Source of the DNA: Flagellimonas oceani
GTDB taxonomy: Bacteria; Bacteroidota; Bacteroidia; Flavobacteriales; Flavobacteriaceae
Direction of reading: 5' to 3'
Assembly (NCBI RefSeq): GCF_011068285.1
Contig: NZ_CP049616.1
Span: 1,716,501-1,780,500 of the forward strand
DNA length: 64,000 nucleotides
Shown here one piece after another: positions 38,859-47,800 of the stretch (positions are counted from its first letter, which is position 1; every line of letters starts with the position of its first letter). The notes beneath the pieces are model-generated. The model worked only from the letters and a program-made list of their open reading frames with translations, searched no databases and was not told where the DNA came from. The translations under genes were made by a program, and so were the position numbers.

Positions 38859-39437
38859 TTATTTTTTTACTGCGACTATAAGTCCTGTGGACCAGTCCAT
38901 CTTTGTTATTGTAATGTCTTTTCTTTTTTCAATTGATTTGATCAATTGGTTTGCCTTTTGTTCATGTCCTTCCGGCCAATTGGGCTGTTTTTTCATATCG
39001 TCGATTACATAGTAACCGCCCTTTTTCAACAATCCCAAGGTTTTGTCCAAATGACTGTACTTTCCCGGCCACGCATCTGCAAAAATCAAATCGAAAGTAT
39101 CGCCATTGTATTCTTCCAGCCATTTCCCTCCATCATCACACACAAGCTCCAATCTGTCTTCGTCTTCAAAAAACAATTTTGCCACTTCGATGAGCGCAGC
39201 ATCATTGTCCACACTTTTTATTTTTGATTCCTCATCCATTCCTTGAATCAACCAGGACAATGATAGTCCAATGCCTGTACCCAATTCCAAAAACTTACCC
39301 GACGGTTTTGATGCTACAAGGGTCTTCAACAAAGTGCCAATATAAATATCGGAAGGCATGGTGAATCCCATCTCTTTGCTCTTCTCAAGCAAATCTTGAT
39401 ATTGCTTGGGCTTTTCTATGATGATGGATTGATTCAT
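38859..39437 (-). CDS. O-methyltransferase-like SAM-dependent methyltransferase inserted in the ilv operon
   Basis: 192-aa class I Rossmann methyltransferase. SAM motif I FLELGTGIGLSLSWLI, acidic loop IKSVDNDAALIEVA, and FDLIFADAWPGKYSH, resembling the COG4122/caffeoyl-CoA OMT-like group. The start codon abuts the ilvB stop and its own stop is 7 bp before ilvN, so it is tightly cotranscribed and probably coupled. Substrate unknown; nothing in BCAA synthesis needs a methyl transfer. Confidence 0.85.
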   Translation of the reverse strand: MNQSIIIEKPKQYQDLLEKSKEMGFTMPSDIYIGTLLKTLVASKPSGKFLELGTGIGLSLSWLIQGMDEESKIKSVDNDAALIEVAKLFFEDEDRLELVCDDGGKWLEEYNGDTFDLIFADAWPGKYSHLDKTLGLLKKGGYYVIDDMKKQPNWPEGHEQKANQLIKSIEKRKDITITKMDWSTGLIVAVKK

Positions 39438-41171
39438 TTACTTCAACCTGATATCTGAAACGGATGCCCCTGATGGGATCATCGGGAATACGTTATCCTC
39501 TTTTTCCACCTTCACTTCCAAAAAGTATGGGTCCTTGGAGGCCATCATTTCTTTTACCGCTTCTTGAAGGTCGCCACGTTCGGATACCCTTCTAGATTTG
39601 ATATGATACCCCTCAGCGATTTTCACAAAATCCGGGTTGGTCATTACCGTAGAAGCATAGCGTCTGTCAAAGAACAATTCTTGCCATTGGCGCACCATTC
39701 CCAAGTGATCGTTGTTCAATACCACGATTTTGACAGGCACGTTATGTTGAAAAATAACACCGAGCTCCTGAATGGTCATTTGATAACCGCCGTCACCGAT
39801 AATAGCGACCACTTCGCGATCCATAGCGCCCATTTTGGCACCAATGGCCGCTGGAAGTCCAAACCCCATGGTTCCCAGGCCTCCAGAGGTAATATTGCTC
39901 TTGGATTTTTTGAATTTGGCATAGCGACAGGCAATCATTTGGTGCTGACCCACATCAGAAACAATCACGGCTTCATGGCCAGAGGCCATATTGATCTGCT
40001 CGATTACTTCGCCCATGGTCAAGCCTTCTTTGGTCGGATGAATATCGTTGTTGATCAAGGTGTCATATTCAATTTGATACATTTTATCAAATTCGGCTTT
40101 CCATTCTTTATGTTCATTTTTATTGACCAAAGGCAATATCTGGCTTAAAGTTTCCTTTGAATTGCCCAAAACAGCCACATCCACTTTCACATTTTTGTTG
40201 ACCTCGGCAGGGTCTATCTCAAAATGAATGATCTTGGCCTGCTTCGCGTAGGTGTTCAAATCTCCTGTAACACGGTCGTCGAAACGCATCCCGATGGCAA
40301 TGAGCAGGTCGCACTCGTTGGTCAACATATTGGGACCGTAATTTCCATGCATGCCCACCATACCCACATTCAACGGATGGTCGGTATCCATGGCAGAAAG
40401 ACCTAGAATGGTCCAAGCTGCAGGAATACCGGTTTTTTCAACAAAGGCTTTGAGTTCGGCTTCTGCTTCGCCCAAAATCACCCCTTGACCAAATACAATA
40501 AATGGCTTTTTGGCACTATTAATCAATTCGGCCGCTTTTTCAAGACTACTAGGCTCCGGTTTGGGAGCTGGCGTATAGCTTCTTACCGCGGTACATTTTT
40601 CATATACAAAATCAAGCTCATCAAACTGGGCGTTTTTGGTTATGTCCACCAATACGGGGCCCGGTCTTCCCGAGCGGGCAATGTAAAATGCCTTCGCCAT
40701 AATCTCAGGAATCTCTTCTACTTTGGTAATCTGGTAGTTCCATTTGGTCACCGGCGTGGAAATGCCCACGATATCCGTTTCTTGAAACGCATCAGAACCC
40801 AAAAGGCTTCTGGTCACCTGTCCGGTAATGCAGACCATAGGTGTGGAATCTATCTGCGCATCGGCAATTCCGGTCACCAAATTGGTCGCACCAGGGCCTG
40901 AAGTTGCCATGGCAACCCCCACTCTGCCGGTAACCCTTGCATAGCCTTGGGCGGCGTGCGTGGCACCTTGCTCGTGACGCGTCAGAATATGCGTCAATTT
41001 ATCTTGAAATTTGTAAAGTTCATCGTAGACGGGCATAATGGCACCGCCCGGGTAACCATATATCAAATCGACCCCTTCTGCGAGCAAACAATGGATAATG
41101 GCTTCTGCACCAGATATCCTGATTGACTTTTGACTTTTACTATCTTTTTTTTGTGCTTTCAATGTCTCCAT
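39438..41171 (-). CDS. ilvB: Acetolactate synthase catalytic subunit
   Basis: 577-aa TPP/FAD enzyme condensing pyruvate with pyruvate or 2-oxobutyrate. Catalytic Glu region YGYPGGAIMPVYDELY...RHEQGATHAAQGYAR, ATSGPGATNLVTGIADAQ, and TPP motif VAIIGDGGYQMTIQELG with NNDHLGMVRQWQ. Second gene of the ilv operon; 36 bp from ilvD. Confidence 0.96.
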   Translation of the reverse strand: METLKAQKKDSKSQKSIRISGAEAIIHCLLAEGVDLIYGYPGGAIMPVYDELYKFQDKLTHILTRHEQGATHAAQGYARVTGRVGVAMATSGPGATNLVTGIADAQIDSTPMVCITGQVTRSLLGSDAFQETDIVGISTPVTKWNYQITKVEEIPEIMAKAFYIARSGRPGPVLVDITKNAQFDELDFVYEKCTAVRSYTPAPKPEPSSLEKAAELINSAKKPFIVFGQGVILGEAEAELKAFVEKTGIPAAWTILGLSAMDTDHPLNVGMVGMHGNYGPNMLTNECDLLIAIGMRFDDRVTGDLNTYAKQAKIIHFEIDPAEVNKNVKVDVAVLGNSKETLSQILPLVNKNEHKEWKAEFDKMYQIEYDTLINNDIHPTKEGLTMGEVIEQINMASGHEAVIVSDVGQHQMIACRYAKFKKSKSNITSGGLGTMGFGLPAAIGAKMGAMDREVVAIIGDGGYQMTIQELGVIFQHNVPVKIVVLNNDHLGMVRQWQELFFDRRYASTVMTNPDFVKIAEGYHIKSRRVSERGDLQEAVKEMMASKDPYFLEVKVEKEDNVFPMIPSGASVSDIRLK

Positions 41172-41207
41172 AAGCCTGTATTTAGGGAGATACCCCTATC
41201 ATAATTG

Positions 41208-42884
41208 TTAAAACAAATCGGTAACACAGCCTTTTGCTGCAGATGATACCGTTTTGGCGTATTTGTACAAGCTTCCCGACTTGATTTTAAGTTCAGGTTG
41301 CTTCCATTCTTTTCTTCGTTGTTCGAACTCTTCGTCCGAGATGTTGATGTTGATGGTATTGTTTACGGCGTCAATAGTGATTTCATCGCCATTTTTCACC
41401 AAGGCGATGCCCCCACCTACTTGTGCTTCGGGGGAAACGTGGCCCACCACAAATCCGTGGGAACCACCGGAGAACCTGCCATCGGTAATCAAGGCTACAT
41501 CCTTTCCAAGACCTGCGCCCATAATGGCGGAAGTGGGTTTCAACATTTCGGGCATTCCCGGAGCCCCTTTTGGCCCTTCGTACCGGATGACCACTACGTC
41601 ACCTTTTTGGACCTTGCCTGTGTGGATTCCCTCGTTAACTTCGGCCTCGCTATCAAAAACCCGGGCAGTTCCCGTGAATTCCAGTCCTTCTTTCCCTGTG
41701 ATTTTGGCCACGGCACCTTCGGAAGCGAGGTTTCCATATAATATACGAATATGACCCGTTTCCTTAATAGGCTGTTCTTTCTTTCTGATGATATCCTGCC
41801 CTTCGGCCAAATCCGGGGCATCCAATAGGTTTTCTGCCAAGGTTTTTCCAGTGACCGTCATACAATCGCCGTGAAGCATACCTTCCTTCAACATATATTT
41901 CAATACCGCAGGAACCCCTCCCACCTTGTGTAGGTCTTCCATCAAATATTTTCCACTTGGTTTTAAATCGGCCAACAATGGAGTTGATTCACTTATTCTT
42001 GTGATGTCTTCCAAGGTAAAGTCTACCTCAGCGGCGTGCGCTATGGCCATAAAGTGAAGTACAGCATTGGTAGAACCTCCAAGCACGGTCACCAACCTAA
42101 AGGCATTTTCCAATGCTTTCTTGGTTACAATGTCCCTTGGTTTGATGTCTTCTTTCAATAAATGATACAGTGCCGCTCCCGATGCTTCGCAATCTGCTTG
42201 TTTTTTATCGTTAACCGCCGGAATGGAAGAGTTGAACGGCATAGACATTCCCATGGCCTCAATGGCAGATGCCATAGTGTTCGCCGTGTACATACCCCCG
42301 CAGGCGCCGGCTCCCGGGCACGCTTTGTGAATGACTTCTTTGTATTCTTTTTCATCTATCGCTCCGGCCACTTTTTGTCCGTAAGCCTCAAAAGCGGAGA
42401 TGATATCGAGTTTTTTATTGTTATGGCAACCTGGTGCTATAGTTCCGCCATACACCAAAATGGACGGACGGTTCAACCGCAGTTGCGCCATTAGGGCACC
42501 GGGCATATTTTTATCGCATCCTACCACAGTGACCAAACCATCATAACTCATGGCGTGAATCACGGTTTCAATGGAATCCGCGATAATATCTCGGGAAGGT
42601 AAGGAATAGCGCATTCCCGGGGTTCCATTGGAAATTCCGTCGCTGACCCCAATGGTATTAAAGATAAGTCCGACCAAATTGGAAGACTCCACTCCTTTCT
42701 TTACATCGAGGGCCAAATCATTCAAATGCATATTGCAGGGGTTGCCCTCGTAACCCGTGCTCGCTATTCCGATTAAAGGTTTTTGTAAATCTTCGTCTGT
42801 TAGTCCAATTGCGTGCAGCATGGCCTGAGCGGCCGGCAAGGTTGGGTCTTGTGTTACTTTTTTACTAAACTTGTTCAATTCCAT
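41208..42884 (-). CDS. ilvD: Dihydroxy-acid dehydratase
   Basis: 558-aa Fe-S enzyme dehydrating dihydroxy acids to 2-oxoacids for Ile, Val and Leu. [29 protein letters not shown] and [19 protein letters not shown] contain the cluster and metal-binding Cys/Asp; the C-terminus has [18 protein letters not shown] take the ATG at 42884 (MELNKFSKK); another in-frame ATG lies 6 bp earlier. First structural gene of ilvD-ilvB-MT-ilvN-ilvC-ilvA, behind an attenuator. Confidence 0.95.
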   Translation of the reverse strand: MELNKFSKKVTQDPTLPAAQAMLHAIGLTDEDLQKPLIGIASTGYEGNPCNMHLNDLALDVKKGVESSNLVGLIFNTIGVSDGISNGTPGMRYSLPSRDIIADSIETVIHAMSYDGLVTVVGCDKNMPGALMAQLRLNRPSILVYGGTIAPGCHNNKKLDIISAFEAYGQKVAGAIDEKEYKEVIHKACPGAGACGGMYTANTMASAIEAMGMSMPFNSSIPAVNDKKQADCEASGAALYHLLKEDIKPRDIVTKKALENAFRLVTVLGGSTNAVLHFMAIAHAAEVDFTLEDITRISESTPLLADLKPSGKYLMEDLHKVGGVPAVLKYMLKEGMLHGDCMTVTGKTLAENLLDAPDLAEGQDIIRKKEQPIKETGHIRILYGNLASEGAVAKITGKEGLEFTGTARVFDSEAEVNEGIHTGKVQKGDVVVIRYEGPKGAPGMPEMLKPTSAIMGAGLGKDVALITDGRFSGGSHGFVVGHVSPEAQVGGGIALVKNGDEITIDAVNNTININISDEEFEQRRKEWKQPELKIKSGSLYKYAKTVSSAAKGCVTDLF

Positions 42885-43077
42885 TGTCAAATTTCATTCA
42901 AATACAGTATTCTTCTGAATTTATACCGTAATTCAAAGATATATGTTTAAAAAGCCCTAGATTTTTAACAGTTCTTGACTGTTTAAATCCACTGGAAACA
43001 TAATAAACATAACTATCTGTATTTCAATTTTTTAGATTGATTAAAATTCCAATATTCAATTAATTTTATAGCAAATA

Positions 43078-43113
43078 AAAAAGGCCTGTATCATGTCGGA
43101 TACAGGCCTTTTT
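43078..43113 (-). terminator. Attenuator terminator hairpin upstream of ilvD
   Basis: Perfect 15-bp stem (minus strand AAAAAGGCCTGTATC / GATACAGGCCTTTTT) with hexaloop CGACAT, then a T-run before ATTTGC. It comes 20 bp after the stop of an Ile/Val-rich leader peptide and 194 bp before ilvD. It would also end read-through from the pxp operon. The T-tracts make it function in either direction. Confidence 0.9.
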
Positions 43114-43121
43114 AAGTCAAT

Positions 43122-43177
43122 AGCAAGTCCGTATCACCCCATTGCTGGAATAATAATGACTTCGATAAAGACTTGCT
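43122..43177 (-). promoter_or_regulatory. Alternative RNA pairings of the ilv attenuator
   Basis: On the minus-strand RNA, segment 1 AGCAAGTC (43177-43170, inside leader codons 5-7) is fully complementary to segment 2 GACTTGCT (43129-43122, just after the leader stop). Segment 2' GATACGG (43135-43129, overlapping the stop) can pair over 7 bp with CTGTATC (43105-43099), the 5' arm of the terminator, giving an antiterminator. The two states exclude each other, as in classical amino acid attenuators. Confidence 0.65.
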
Positions 43178-43190
43178 TATTTGCTTTCAT
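43134..43190 (-). CDS. ilv operon leader peptide (18 aa)
   Basis: ATG at 43190, TGA at 43134-43136, encoding MKANKQVFIEVIIIPAMG. Six of 18 residues are Val or Ile, with three consecutive ATT (Ile) codons. It is followed by mutually exclusive RNA pairings and an intrinsic terminator, then ilvD. That is the architecture of ribosome-mediated attenuation: stalling at Ile/Val codons would let ilv mRNA through. Too short for ordinary ORF calling. Confidence 0.8.
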   Translation of the reverse strand: MKANKQVFIEVIIIPAMG

Positions 43191-43222
43191 ATTGTAATGG
43201 TACGAAAAAAATGTTTCTGATT

Positions 43223-43253
43223 TAAATCTTGGGCGCTTTTTTCATCAAACCAA
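43223..43253 (-). promoter_or_regulatory. Possible ilv promoter
   Basis: Minus strand TTG (43253-43251), 20 bp, AAGATTTA (43230-43223): the -33 and spacing fit, the -7 is weak. It would start RNA about 25 nt before the leader peptide. It overlaps the 3' end of pxpC. Confidence 0.35.
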
Positions 43254-44084
43254 TTTAAACTTCAACTCATCCCCATACTTTTTCTGCGCAAGCACCGAAA
43301 TGGATTCCTCGCTCAATTGCAATATGCGAGGATAGCCACCTGTGGTTTGGCCGTCTTTCATTAAAATGATCATACGGCCTGCCGGGGTAAGTTGAATCGT
43401 GCCTGGTAAAGTCCCAGAGGTCAACATGGAATGTGAGTGCCCCGTTATCAGTTCGGAAAGTTGGTAGGCCATTCGATTGTTTTCTTTGGATACCGTGTAA
43501 GGCTTTGCAAAGATTTCCGTGAGCTGCCCATCGGACAATAAAGAAAACTCCGGCCCTTTATAAACCTTTAAAACGTTCTGCTCAAAATGTTCCTCAATTT
43601 TTACTTCAGAAATTTTGGGTTTGTAGTTCTTGGTCTCTTTATACGGAATTTCATCCCCGTCTTTAAGTCGTGCCGATTTGGTTACCGGATAAAATTGGGA
43701 ACGGCTATCAAGTACCTTATTTGATTGAAAACCGCCTTTTACGGCCAAATACCCCCTAAAGCCTTTCTCCAGTCGCCCATACGACAAAATATCGCCCTTT
43801 TCCACCTTAATCACCGCGTAATTATCAATCGGCTCGTTGTTCAATGTGGCAACAATATGCGCACCGGACAAACAAATATAAGTGTCGGTATCAAATTGAA
43901 GCGTGGGGCCCGTCATCGTCATTTCCAAAACGGCATCGTTCTCATCGTTTTCCAGCAAAAGGTTTGCCTTTTTCACCGATTCCACATCCATGGCGCCGGC
44001 AATGGGCACACCAATGTCGCGATGTCCGAACCTACCAAGGTCCTGGATACTCGAAAAAAGGCCTGGTTTCAACACTTTAAGCAT
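43245..44084 (-). CDS. pxpC: 5-oxoprolinase subunit C (biotin-dependent carboxyltransferase/KipA family)
   Basis: 279-aa subunit of the ATP-dependent PxpABC 5-oxoprolinase (5-oxoproline to glutamate). AHS2-domain signatures: GLFSSIQDLGRFGHRDIGVP, GAMDVESVKKAN, and ending near MLTSGTLPGTIQLTPAGRMIILM and QTTGGYPRI. Overlaps the pxpB stop by 8 bp. Last gene of the Nramp-pxpABC operon. Confidence 0.92.
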   Translation of the reverse strand: MLKVLKPGLFSSIQDLGRFGHRDIGVPIAGAMDVESVKKANLLLENDENDAVLEMTMTGPTLQFDTDTYICLSGAHIVATLNNEPIDNYAVIKVEKGDILSYGRLEKGFRGYLAVKGGFQSNKVLDSRSQFYPVTKSARLKDGDEIPYKETKNYKPKISEVKIEEHFEQNVLKVYKGPEFSLLSDGQLTEIFAKPYTVSKENNRMAYQLSELITGHSHSMLTSGTLPGTIQLTPAGRMIILMKDGQTTGGYPRILQLSEESISVLAQKKYGDELKFKLV

Positions 44085-44811
44085 TCAGTACAACTTTTTC
44101 GGGTTCGTAAATACCTACTTCGCCTTCAATCTTATGGAGTTTATACTCTGCTTTGGAGATGCGCTCAAACTGTATCTTATCCCCTACTTTCACAAAACAA
44201 GGCTCGTCCTTCATGGGGTTGAATAAATCAACGGGGCAATTGCCGATAATGTTCCATCCCCCGGGGGAATCCTGCGGATAAATGCCGGTTTGCTTACTGG
44301 CCAAGCCTACGGAACCTTTCTGCACTTTTAATCGGGGTTCTGCCCTGCGTGGAATTTCCAAAGTTGATGGAAGTCCGCCCAAATACATAAATCCGGGCAA
44401 AAACCCGATGCCGTACACCACATATTGATGTGAGGTGTGCTGCTGGATAAGCTCTTCCACAGAAATACCCAATGTTTTGGCCGCTTCTTCAATGTCCATT
44501 CCAAATTCAAGGTCGTAACACACGGGCAATGTCCATAAATGCTGAATCCGTTCGGTCTTGGATTTTGCTTGCTGCTCCTGACATTCCAAAATCATATTTT
44601 TGGTTTCCTCAAAATCGATATGATCTTGATTATAGACCATCGTCAAGGAATTATAGGCGACCGACATTTCCCAACCTGGAATCTCCAGCTCTTTAAATGC
44701 GTCCATAAAGTCAAGGATGTCAGCCAAAATGGATTCGCTCACCTCTTCGGGCCACTCTACTAAAACAGCTCGTTCTCCAAAGGGTTTGATGCTAATGGGG
44801 TAACTTTTCAT
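44077..44811 (-). CDS. pxpB: 5-oxoprolinase subunit B (KipI family)
   Basis: 244-aa AHS1-domain partner of PxpC. Features: FGERAVLVEWPEE, the GIGFLPGFMYLGGLP signature, PRRAEPRLKVQKGSVGLAS and GIYPQDSPGGWNIIG. Overlaps the pxpA stop by 4 bp (ATGA), so translation is coupled. The older name KipI (kinase inhibitor) applies to the Bacillus homologue; metabolic function fits the context better. Confidence 0.93.
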   Translation of the reverse strand: MKSYPISIKPFGERAVLVEWPEEVSESILADILDFMDAFKELEIPGWEMSVAYNSLTMVYNQDHIDFEETKNMILECQEQQAKSKTERIQHLWTLPVCYDLEFGMDIEEAAKTLGISVEELIQQHTSHQYVVYGIGFLPGFMYLGGLPSTLEIPRRAEPRLKVQKGSVGLASKQTGIYPQDSPGGWNIIGNCPVDLFNPMKDEPCFVKVGDKIQFERISKAEYKLHKIEGEVGIYEPEKVVLNA

Positions 44812-45551
44812 TTTTGTATGTGCACCTGATTTTGGGGTAATTGTTTAGAAAGATACATTAATATTTTTAAGGCAGAAACTGTATCGCCATGAATACAAAG
44901 GGTATCTGCTTGGATTTTACGCCACTCACGCTCCACGGTCCAGACCCTGCCATTTTTGATGATGGGCAAAATATGTTGCAATACCGCTTCTGGGTCTTCA
45001 ATTAGCGCATTTTCATCTTTTCTGGAGACGAGCGATAGGTCGGAATTGTAATTTCTGTCTGCAAAGGCCTCGAACCAAACCAAAAAACCTTGCTCCTTCG
45101 CCATTTTTGCAACTACAGAATCAAATGGGACGTATAGCAGGGCTTTCTCTTTGTAACCGACAATGGCTTCCAAATATACCGCTGCCAAATGCTCGTCCTT
45201 TGCGGTTTGATTGTACAGCGCCCCGTGTGCTTTGATATGATGCAACGGGATTTCTTCGTCTTTCAAAACCTTATCAAAATCCGTCAATTGCTGTTCAATA
45301 CTCTGTATTAATGCTTGGTTTGAAATGTTCATCACCTCTCTGCCAAAATTGGCCTTATCGGGATATGATGGGTGCGCACCCACCTTAAGTTGATGCTTTT
45401 TAGCCAATGAAGCTACCTTGAACATGGTTTCCAAATCACCCGCGTGGCCGCCACAGGCAATGTTGCAGGAGCTTATATAGGGAAAAATATCGGCTTCGTT
45501 TCCCACGCCTTCTCCTACATCACAATTGATATCTATCTTAAACTGATTCAT
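44808..45551 (-). CDS. pxpA: 5-oxoprolinase subunit A (LamB/YcsF family)
   Basis: 247-aa barrel protein. DINCDVGEGVGNEADIFPYI, SCNIACGGHAGDLETM, VGAHPSYPDKANFGR, HIKAHGALYN and the C-terminal ADTLCIHGDTVSALKIL are classic LamB/YcsF motifs with metal/substrate Asp, His and Glu. It shares one base with the upstream Nramp stop codon and overlaps pxpB. Confidence 0.94.
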   Translation of the reverse strand: MNQFKIDINCDVGEGVGNEADIFPYISSCNIACGGHAGDLETMFKVASLAKKHQLKVGAHPSYPDKANFGREVMNISNQALIQSIEQQLTDFDKVLKDEEIPLHHIKAHGALYNQTAKDEHLAAVYLEAIVGYKEKALLYVPFDSVVAKMAKEQGFLVWFEAFADRNYNSDLSLVSRKDENALIEDPEAVLQHILPIIKNGRVWTVEREWRKIQADTLCIHGDTVSALKILMYLSKQLPQNQVHIQK

Positions 45552-46747
45552 TAAAACAATCCGATTACCTTAAATATACTTTTTGTACCAAGAAATATGG
45601 CAAATACCACAATAGCGATTCCGACCACATTCTGCAAAAGACTGTTCGTGTTGTTACCCATTACCGATTTCTTGTTCACCACCCATAATAATAGCGAAGC
45701 CATCACCGGGAGCAAAATACCATTGGCCACTTGGGCAAACTGAATCACTTCGATAGGTTTTATATCAAAAGAAAGGAACACCACTCCGCATAGCAATACA
45801 ATGGCCCAGACCATTTTAAACTTTTTGTTCTGCATCCCACCTTCCCAGCCAAAACAACTGCTGGCCACATAGGCCGCTGCCAATGGTGCCGTAATGGCCG
45901 AAGTGATTCCTGCGGCCAAAAGTCCGATTGCCATAAACAGGAACGCCATTTTGCCAAACAAGGGCTCCAAGGCCTTCGCCATATCCAAGGCATTGTTTAT
46001 TTCCGATATGGGCGCAGCGGAAGCAGTAATCAATATGGCCATGGAAACCAATCCTCCCAATCCAATGGATATGATGGTATCCCTGTTCACTGCTTTTAAA
46101 TCCTTAGTGGAGTTCCATTTTTCCTTCACCAAAGAGGCGTGCAAGAACAGGTTATAGGGAACCACAGTGGTTCCCACCAAAGCTACTAAAGTAAGTAATC
46201 CGTTTTCGGGCAGTTTGGGAACAAACATACCTTTCAATATCCCTATCATCGATGGTTGGGTGATGACGGCGCAGATGACAAAACTGACACCCATAATACC
46301 TACGAGTCCCATGAATATTTTCTCCAAAATCTTGTAACTACTGAACCATAGCAACAAAAAGATGACAATTCCTATAGTTGCCGGCAAAAAAGGCCTCAAC
46401 TGTTGCCGGGGCACTAATTGTTCGAGTCCCAAAGTCGCACCACCAATGTTTCCTGCCTCATAGGCTGCATTACCAATTAGGATGGCCCCAAGAACAATTA
46501 TAATCACCAGGTTTTTGAACCAGGGTGTGCTCAGCTCCGTTCTTACCACATCCACCAGTCCACTTTGAGTGACCAAACCTATTCTACCCGCCATGGCCTG
46601 TAAAACCATAGTGGCTATTATAGAAACCAACAAAGCCCATATAAGGGCATATCCAAATTGAGCTCCGGCAAGTGTGCACATGGTAATGGTGCCGGGACCC
46701 ACAAAAGCTGCCGCAACAAGAACGCCGGGGCCTATTTTTTTAAACAT
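45551..46747 (-). CDS. Nramp family (NRAMP/MntH-like) transporter
   Basis: 398 aa, about 11 membrane helices. The TM1 segment reads GPGTITMCTLAGAQFGYALIW. Canonical Mn/Fe Nramps have DPGN here, whereas this protein has GPGT. TM6 has VVPYNLFLHASLV, where the canonical MPHNxxLHS has Met and His changed. The loss of the Asp and Met metal ligands suggests a non-canonical or different substrate. Heads the pxpABC operon, as Nramp-like genes often do next to LamB/YcsF. Confidence 0.9.
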   Translation of the reverse strand: MFKKIGPGVLVAAAFVGPGTITMCTLAGAQFGYALIWALLVSIIATMVLQAMAGRIGLVTQSGLVDVVRTELSTPWFKNLVIIIVLGAILIGNAAYEAGNIGGATLGLEQLVPRQQLRPFLPATIGIVIFLLLWFSSYKILEKIFMGLVGIMGVSFVICAVITQPSMIGILKGMFVPKLPENGLLTLVALVGTTVVPYNLFLHASLVKEKWNSTKDLKAVNRDTIISIGLGGLVSMAILITASAAPISEINNALDMAKALEPLFGKMAFLFMAIGLLAAGITSAITAPLAAAYVASSCFGWEGGMQNKKFKMVWAIVLLCGVVFLSFDIKPIEVIQFAQVANGILLPVMASLLLWVVNKKSVMGNNTNSLLQNVVGIAIVVFAIFLGTKSIFKVIGLF

Positions 46748-46800
46748 TGGCTCGTTGGTTTAGGAGGATTAATTTAAAGGTATAAATGGACAAATCATGC

Positions 46801-46827
46801 ATTTCGTCCAAAAATGTGTATTTCGTC
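46801..46827 (+). promoter_or_regulatory. Pair of ATTTCGTC repeats
   Basis: ATTTCGTC at 46801-46808 and again at 46820-46827, 19 bp apart, in the gap between Nramp and the small zinc-ribbon gene. It resembles the CGTCAA half-sites elsewhere, but the spacing differs (19, not 21) and the distance to the + strand start is longer (about 100 bp). Possibly a related operator. Confidence 0.35.
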
Positions 46828-46926
46828 TAAAAGTGGGTTGCTATACATCGAATTTTTATACTATTTCAAAAATCCCAAAGTTATAATAGTCCCAAATCAT
46901 ACTTAGACTTAAACCTTAAAAAACTT

Positions 46927-47370
46927 ATGACATGTAAGGATTGTGGCAAAAGCATTAGCCCCCGACAATATATCGCATCAAAAGAATCTTTAGGTGTTAC
47001 GCTTTGCGAACGACATGCAAAACTCATCAAAAAGGTAATTCTCGATAACGACACCCCAATCGAGGCCATTCACCTTTTCTATGCACTAAAGGACGCAGGT
47101 GTACATCCCATGTTGGAATGGTGGGATGGAAAAAAATCCGTAGATATTGCGATTTCACGGGTAAAGCTCAATATTGAGATTGACCAAAATTATAACATGA
47201 TTACCCATGAGCAGGCGATAAACGACCTTGAAGATGCCATGCATTCCTTTAAAAATGGCTTCACGACCATCAGGATTCCGCATTTGGCCATTAAATATTA
47301 TTTGGATGAAACCGTAGAAAATATTCTAGGTATCATCTCAGGGCTAAAGGCCAATATCAAGGCGATTTAA
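46927..47370 (+). CDS. Zinc-ribbon plus nuclease-like small protein, function unknown
   Basis: 147 aa. The N-terminus has CKDCGKSISPRQYIA and TLCERHAKL, a C2CH zinc-binding pattern. Residues about 60-147 (EWWDGKKSVDIAISRVKLN, IEIDQNYNMITHEQAIND, GFTTIRIPHLAIKYYLDE) resemble the DUF559/VSR-like PD-(D/E)xK fold: a D, then an IEID strand, then a conserved R. Catalytic Lys is not obvious. Its stop overlaps the convergent cupin gene by 4 bp. Confidence 0.6.
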   Translation: MTCKDCGKSISPRQYIASKESLGVTLCERHAKLIKKVILDNDTPIEAIHLFYALKDAGVHPMLEWWDGKKSVDIAISRVKLNIEIDQNYNMITHEQAINDLEDAMHSFKNGFTTIRIPHLAIKYYLDETVENILGIISGLKANIKAI

Positions 47371-47777
47371 TTACAGAACGATAGGCTGTTCTCTTTTTTG
47401 GTGTGCTTGTATTCCAAGATATTGATGACCACCATATCCTCACCTATGTTTTCCAAATCGTTGATGTAGTCCTTGCCCCTGTTTTCAAAATACTCGGTAT
47501 CACCCTGATTAAGTTTTACCATGTCTATTTTGCCGTTACCGTACCTGGTGATCAGCAAGCCTCCAGTAGTGCAGACCCAACCATAATTGGTATTGTGCCT
47601 CCTAAAATTCAACCGTTCCCCGGGAAGTAGACGAAGGTCCCAGAGTTTTATACTGTCATCTTCAAATACCAATCTGTTGCTTAACGACTCTTTAATCTCC
47701 TGATGTAGCAACTCATCAATTTTCTCCTGCTCCCAAGGGTCAAAATTGCCCACCGGGTTCAACTCCACAAACTGCAT
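47367..47777 (-). CDS. Cupin-like protein of unknown function
   Basis: 136 aa. The central stretch (LPGERLNFRRHNTNYGWVCTTGG and KLNQGDTEYFE) looks like a single-domain cupin beta-barrel with one His in the expected strand. No signal peptide. I cannot assign a substrate. The upstream promoter is a good candidate (47801-47831). Confidence 0.6.
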   Translation of the reverse strand: MQFVELNPVGNFDPWEQEKIDELLHQEIKESLSNRLVFEDDSIKLWDLRLLPGERLNFRRHNTNYGWVCTTGGLLITRYGNGKIDMVKLNQGDTEYFENRGKDYINDLENIGEDMVVINILEYKHTKKENSLSFCN

Positions 47778-47800
47778 GTCCTATGTTTTCTAAAATCGCG

